Assembly (NCBI RefSeq): GCF_003573695.1
Contig: NC_039359.1
Coordinates: 76,522,783 to 76,586,782, forward strand
Source: Papaver somniferum
Taxonomy: Eukaryota; Streptophyta; Magnoliopsida; Ranunculales; Papaveraceae
DNA: 64,000 nucleotides
Reading direction: 5' to 3'
Part shown: piece by piece, positions 59,118 through 64,000 of the stretch
Position numbering within the stretch: the first letter of the stretch is position 1
Layout of the letters: every line of letters starts with the position of its first letter
Position numbers and translations under genes: made by a program
Notes under the pieces: model-generated
Told to the model about the DNA's origin: nothing
The model's database searches: none
Seen by the model: only the letters and a program-made list of their open reading frames with translations

Positions 59118-61648
59118 AAGTATGAAATCAGTATCAGAAGACATTGAGTAAAAAATGAACTTAAAGTCTCGTGTATTTGTTATTGTTCCTCGGTATCTTT
59201 TGAATACAAAAAATCATTTATCAATTGTGGGGTGAAATTTACATCTAAAATCATTTGTCAGGAAGAAAACTGATGATGCGTGATGATGATAATGATATGA
59301 AAAGATAAACAATTGATATGCATAACATTATAATGATGATGATGGTCATAATTAATAAAAGGTGTTGTTGATTTTATAATTTAAGAAAATGATATTTTGA
59401 ATTTAGAGAATGATCGTTTTCCCTTCTTAAAGGTATACATTAACAGTTCATAAACTGACAAAACTGACATCTCAAATCTCAATCCCATCCCATAAACATA
59501 AACGTAACAATTTGTAAATAAAATTCCATAACAAAAAAGTAGTCTCAAGTATAATTGGCCTAACCCAGACATCCTAATCAATTACTCTTGATTCTTCTTC
59601 ATATTCTTCTTTCTTTAATATTTTAATCATTTTCGATATTAAAAAACTTTTGAATGTCATCAAGTGACTGACATACAATAACATAAAAACTAGCGATTCA
59701 GTTAGTTATATCCAACAATTTATTAGTTTCCAAGTAATCAATGACAGCAATTATCCAGTCATCCTTTATATCCTTAATAAAATTTGTAATTCCACTAAAT
59801 CAACTCGTTATGGTTCTACCTATTTATCATCTATGTTTTTCTATTTACTACCCACCTTAATTCCCAACCTTAATTATCCTATTTACCGCCCATAAATCTT
59901 TTTATATTCCCGAATACTGCTCATTGACTTTTTATCTACACTAATTATCCCACGCCACCCAACAAGTAAACATTTAAATAACCTAGTTCCAAAATCCAGA
60001 CTATCTACATTTCTACAAGCCTGGACAACGCCTCCTTTATAGTCCTACTCCATCACCACCAACCCGCCACCACCTTATGGTGTAAACAATTTTTGAGTGC
60101 GATCGAAAAAAAAAGCAATAATTTTAATTGGAAATCAATGGATGCTTAGAGCTCCATCTAGATGATATTGCCAGATTTTTTGACTCAAGTCATGAAACGG
60201 AAAAAGGTGTTTTAACGTTTTAAGTTGATCTTCTACCTAACACCAACTTTTCTTTTCGAACATTTCCAATCGTAGGACTTCTCTGGCTTCTCCAAGTGAA
60301 AAAGGTTCCCAACTTGTTCGTCCAAATTGGAATACATATTAGTTTGTCTTGATTTCTTGTTAAGGATCCATATTCCAAGCACTTATTTACAGTTGATCTA
60401 AAAGCCTTCCTATTCTCGAATCATGCTTTCACAGGAATAAATTAAAAATAAAGAGATTTTTATATTAAGTTAAGCCAAATAACCATTTTTTTCATTTTTA
60501 TTTTTCTTATCTTGTTTAAGATGCCACCAAAGAAAAACAAGATTTTTTTCTTTTGCCCTAAATTTTCAATAATGAATCCTCCTTAGCTATTTATCAAAAA
60601 ATTAAATGATAAAACATAAAGAATAACGAGTTTTTGGTGTATTATTATAATTACACAAGATCTTAACTAGGGTTAGTAGTTTTTGGTTTTGATGTTTTGT
60701 TTAAGAAGAAGATAGATTAATGAAGAAGAATATGGGATAAAGATTGTAATTGTTATAGTCAAGTTTAATTTGACTTGTGATAAATAGGAAAAAACCAAAT
60801 TAAAAACTAATATTACCTTAAAATTGTGAGGTAGGCGGTAAATAAGAAAACTATGGGTGGTAAATAGTTGAAACCATTCTTTATTATCAGTTTTCATCTC
60901 AATGTTTCTTAAAAAATGACTCAATATCTGTTTTCAAAATATCAGTTGATAGATTAGGTAACTGATCAAGATGTTTCAACTGATATTTTGAAGAAGGTTA
61001 TTGAGTTGTTTCTTGAGAAACATGGAGACAACAAAGGTATATGAAAACGGACTATCATATTTATTAATATTATCTACCATTCTATCTACTGAGACAAGTT
61101 GGATGACTTTAATATAATGATAAACATCGCAAAGAAGAATCCAAGCTATAAGGAGTAATCAAGTTAGTTCTTAAAAGTTCACGCGTCAAGTTAGATCCTA
61201 AAAGTTCACGAACTGTTTTACCATTTTACGAACTTGAAATTATAAATATAAAGACTTGATTTTTAAATCTCAATTAACTCGCATACACGAATTGTTTTGC
61301 TCGATTTACAAACTAGTCAATTTTAAGATAATACTGCATACTACTTGATTCAAAGGTATACGAACTAACTAATTTGAACTGTACACCTTCTGTTTTGATA
61401 TTCACAAACTTACCAGAATCCAAAAGTTCCTGAGTTACGAAACAACTTTGAGTTTACAAATTATTATAACATTTCACAAACTGATTTGGTATTGTGATAT
61501 TACACTACATTCGCGAACTTGGTGAATGTCTTCTTTTTTTCAAAGTGGCAATTTCAAGTATGCTCTGAAATAGTAGTATTAAACAAGGGAGGGAAAGAGA
61601 TCCCTATTGGATGGGCTTTTACCGATTTGTTCCAAACGCTAATCCGAC
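59118..61648. other. AT-rich interval with inverted repeat and exon-like relic
   Basis: No gene was recognised. An imperfect inverted repeat of CTATTTACCACCCA and TATTTACCGCC motifs occurs at about 59860-59915 and 60825-60875, possibly an undefined MITE of about 1 kb. At 60940-61036 a stretch readable as TDQDVSTDILKKVIELFLEK before a GT donor is related to 10205-10290. Confidence 0.35.
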
Positions 61649-62163
61649 TTGGAGTGAGCATGGACCGGTATAGACCGGTTTTCACCTCATCCGCATCCAA
61701 TCCAATGCATTACGGATTCTAAATTTGGCATTCACATCCAATCCAGATTCAATGGATGCACGGATGGACGGATTGGATGCGGATAATCCAATAGATTTGT
61801 TCTAGTTAAAATTTATAGTAAAGAAAATAAAGCTAATACAAGTAACTCCTTATAAAATATACGTATCTTATATGTATATATATATACAAATATAAAAATG
61901 CCATGTACAAATCCCAATCAAACACCTTAAAAATTGCTAAATGATTCATAGGTATTTTCTAGAACTATATAAATGCCTTTAATTTAACGGATATTGATAT
62001 CCAACGGATTTTCAAGATTGTATCCGGGCCCGATCCGTAATCTGTTGGATTTCAAAAATTACATCCGTATCCAATCCATTAACGAACGGTCCGGACATCC
62101 ATCCGCAAAAAAACGGTTGGTCCCGATTAATTCCGCGGATTACGGATAAAATGCTCACACCTA
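61649..62163. mobile_element. hAT-type MITE, 515 bp, 0.5 kb upstream of Derlin
   Basis: The ends TTGGAGTGAGCA and TGCTCACACCTA are inverted (10 of 12). Flanks AATCCGAC (61641-61648) and AATCCAAC (62164-62171) agree in 7 of 8 bases, the duplication length of hAT. The interior has CGGAT/ATCCG repeats at both ends and an AT-rich centre, a pattern of hAT-related MITEs with TGAGCA ends. Confidence 0.65.
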
Positions 62164-62660
62164 AATCCAACCCATGAAAATGCCGTGCCAGAGGCCTGAT
62201 GTCGTACGTACGTCCAAAGTTGCACAACCTACTACAACATATCAAAATAGCACAAAAAAAGTAAAATAAATAAATAATTGTATTCTTGAAGCATTATACG
62301 CATCATAAATTGAACATAAACAGCCAGGATCATGCAGAACAGCAAATAAAACTCCATCTAGCGGCCAACATAATTTCCCCGCAAGAAAATAATTATATGA
62401 AAAAACAATAAACTAAACCTTTTGTTTTTTTGTTACTCAGATTCGAACGCGAAACTTCTCGGTTGCTTAATCATACCAACAAAAGACTTGTACTTATTAT
62501 CTGAAATCAAAAAATAACAAAAATATAAGGCAAATTTCTCGTGCTAATTCACATTTCTTTCTGGGGTTTTTCTCTCAAACAACTTTGAAGAGCAAAGAAG
62601 AAGAAGGAGGAGGTCTTGTTGGACATAGTGAGGAGTCTGACTTCAATCAGATCACAGAGA
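62164..62660 (+). promoter_or_regulatory. Derlin-1 promoter and 5' UTR region
   Basis: About 0.5 kb between the MITE and the start codon. The last about 100 bp (GAAGAAGAAGGAGGAGG near 62599) look like a purine-rich 5' UTR. No clear TATA box was assigned. The start ATG at 62661 is the first that opens the Derlin frame. Confidence 0.45.
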
Positions 62661-63827
62661 ATGTCTTCTCCAGCAGAGTAAGCTTCTATTTCATAATTAG
62701 GGTTTTAATCTGATGTTCTGATGATCAGGAATTAAGGGTTTGTTTCTTTTTCTTTTTTTTTTTTGGTTTATAATTTTAAAGCTTTTGATTGCCCTAAGAA
62801 CATAGTTACAACAAGGTGATAGTGTCGATTGACAGAGGTTATGTATTCAGTTAGCAAATCCAGTTGTGGGTTTGAACGACAATGCTTAGGTTGATTATAA
62901 GTATTTGTGGTTGCGAAATTTGAAACCCTAGTTTTAGTTGAGTTTATGAAATCAGGTATAGATTGCTGTTGATGATCAACAATGGAACAGTGTTTGAAAG
63001 TATGGAGTATGATTAAAAACTGAATTTGTTCTCTGGGGCTCGTATGTAATGAGTTTTTGTGGAGGATTGGTATGTCAACAATGATTTTTGAAAAATATCA
63101 GTATGTGGGTTTATCATTCTATATCCTTTGGTTATGTCAACAATAGGAAATCCAGTATACACCTTCGTTAGAGGAGATGAAGCCACCTTGCAACTAGTAT
63201 ATTTAAAATCTGACTCTAAATTGTTATTGATGGTGATGGAGCTGTCATGGAGTAAATTCAATCTGGTGGCCGATTTTTGGGAGGGAGGCTTCATGCCCAA
63301 CTCAAGCCGACTAGTTTTAGATGGTTTATCTCATTGATATGCTGCACATCGTTTCCGATTGGGGGAATTTATGGAGCACTTTATGTGCAATGCTTTGCTC
63401 CCTGAGGTTATTGTTTTTGTACTTATAAACATAGATCCTCTGCTGACGAACAACTGCATGGAAACCCATACAGAGGTTTCTTGGCTCTCATCTAAGTACC
63501 ATGTTAATGTAGTGAACTTTTATGTTTGATTTGACTGTCATTGTTATCCTTGTTACAAAAGAAATATTTATAAGGGAAACTTATTGAAGTCGTGGTGATG
63601 ATGCATATTATTGTTGGGTTGGAAAATAGTGAATCCCTTTATGTTATGCGTGCTTTGCTGACACCTTCTTGCCATGTATGTTTTGCTTTTTCAGATACTA
63701 TAATTCACTCCCACCTATAACCAAAGCTTATGGGACCATCTGTTTGGCGGCTACTACTTTATCTCAGTTGGGACTGCTTAGCCCTGCATTTATTGCACTG
63801 TTTTATCCAGAAGTTTGGCGGCTTCAG
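62661..63827 (+). CDS. DER1: Derlin-1-like ER-associated degradation protein, first two coding exons, partial
   Basis: Exon 1 (62661-62677) encodes MSSPAE. A 1017-bp GT-AG intron follows, then exon 2 (63695-63827) continues in phase: YYNSLPPITKAYGTICLAAT and then TLSQLGLLSPAFIALFYPEV. It ends with WRLQ at a GT donor (63828). The pattern (E-Y/F-Y-x-SLPPI-x-KAYG...) is the conserved N-terminus of plant Derlin-1 and begins the first membrane segment. Derlins are multi-pass, rhomboid-like ER membrane proteins that help retrotranslocate misfolded proteins to the cytosol for proteasomal degradation. The remaining exons, about 190 more residues by family length, lie beyond the window. The two exons join without a stop, so the gene looks intact here. 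Confidence 0.88.
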
Positions 63828-64000
63828 GTACAATTGTTGTCTCTTCTCAATTTTCCAGACATTTACTGAAGTAAGCTCTTAGTACTAATGTCATAAGACT
63901 GATACATGGTGGTATATGGGCATCCATCCCCATTTTTTCCAACATCTGAGAATCTCCATCACTTTCATGTGGTTAAATGACTAAGTAATAGCTGAGTGCT

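Noticed and set aside
63013..63300. 95-aa - strand ORF and 69-aa + strand ORF at 63128-63337
   Set aside because: Both lie in the first intron of the Derlin gene and show no domain.

Overview
The window is plant nuclear DNA, almost certainly from a eudicot. Genes are sparse and have spliced introns, plant-specific families are present (wall-associated kinases, a Derlin gene), and most of the sequence is nested transposable elements. The conserved LTR blocks and WAK relics would fit an early-diverging eudicot such as a Papaveraceae or Ranunculales species, but that placement is a weak inference. Only two host protein genes are convincing: the 5' part of a Derlin-1 gene at the right edge (+ strand, from 62661) and a truncated WAK-like receptor exon (- strand, 7287-7964). 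A foldable tRNA-Trp(CCA) lies at 16229-16299.

Left part (1-17 kb): a Ty3/gypsy-like element on the - strand enters from the left edge. Its LTR is 2838-4325, its PBS is 2814-2831, and its long reading frame runs off position 1. Next comes a 2.95-kb block of a Ty1/copia-like element (4371-7322) fused directly to the broken WAK exon. The same block recurs at 12221-15159 inside a complete 2.8-kb LTR ending at 15725. The second copy lies beside an ORF resembling the putative plant transposon protein family, and all of it is bracketed by weak terminal inverted repeats (about 10350-16905). The right arm is GGT-rich, contains a GATCAAC/GTTGATC palindromic minisatellite, and carries the tRNA-Trp.

Middle part (17045-47130): a 30-kb region is bracketed by CACTA-type terminal inverted repeats, GCAAC-rich subterminal repeats and a TTT duplication. 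It holds a structurally complete hAT element (18240-22988, perfect 8-bp target duplication, four-exon transposase in consistent phase), a 9-bp-TSD Mutator-like MITE (23108-23923) and a decayed L1-type LINE (about 24.2-29.8 kb). It also holds a second probable CACTA element (29840-35376) carrying pieces of unrelated host genes, an orphan ESCRT-III/SNF7 exon with other spliced fragments (36-38.4 kb), and a gag-only copia element (39116-46988). No CACTA transposase was seen.

Right part (47-64 kb): a tandem duplication of about 5 kb (48569-54104 and 54105-59117) carries four decayed WAK-like kinase pseudogenes. The first unit also contains a probable processed retrocopy with an A-rich tail. After an AT-rich interval and a hAT-type MITE (61649-62163), the Derlin-1 gene begins and continues past the window. 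Most of the annotation therefore describes transposon nesting, gene-fragment capture and decay of a WAK locus.
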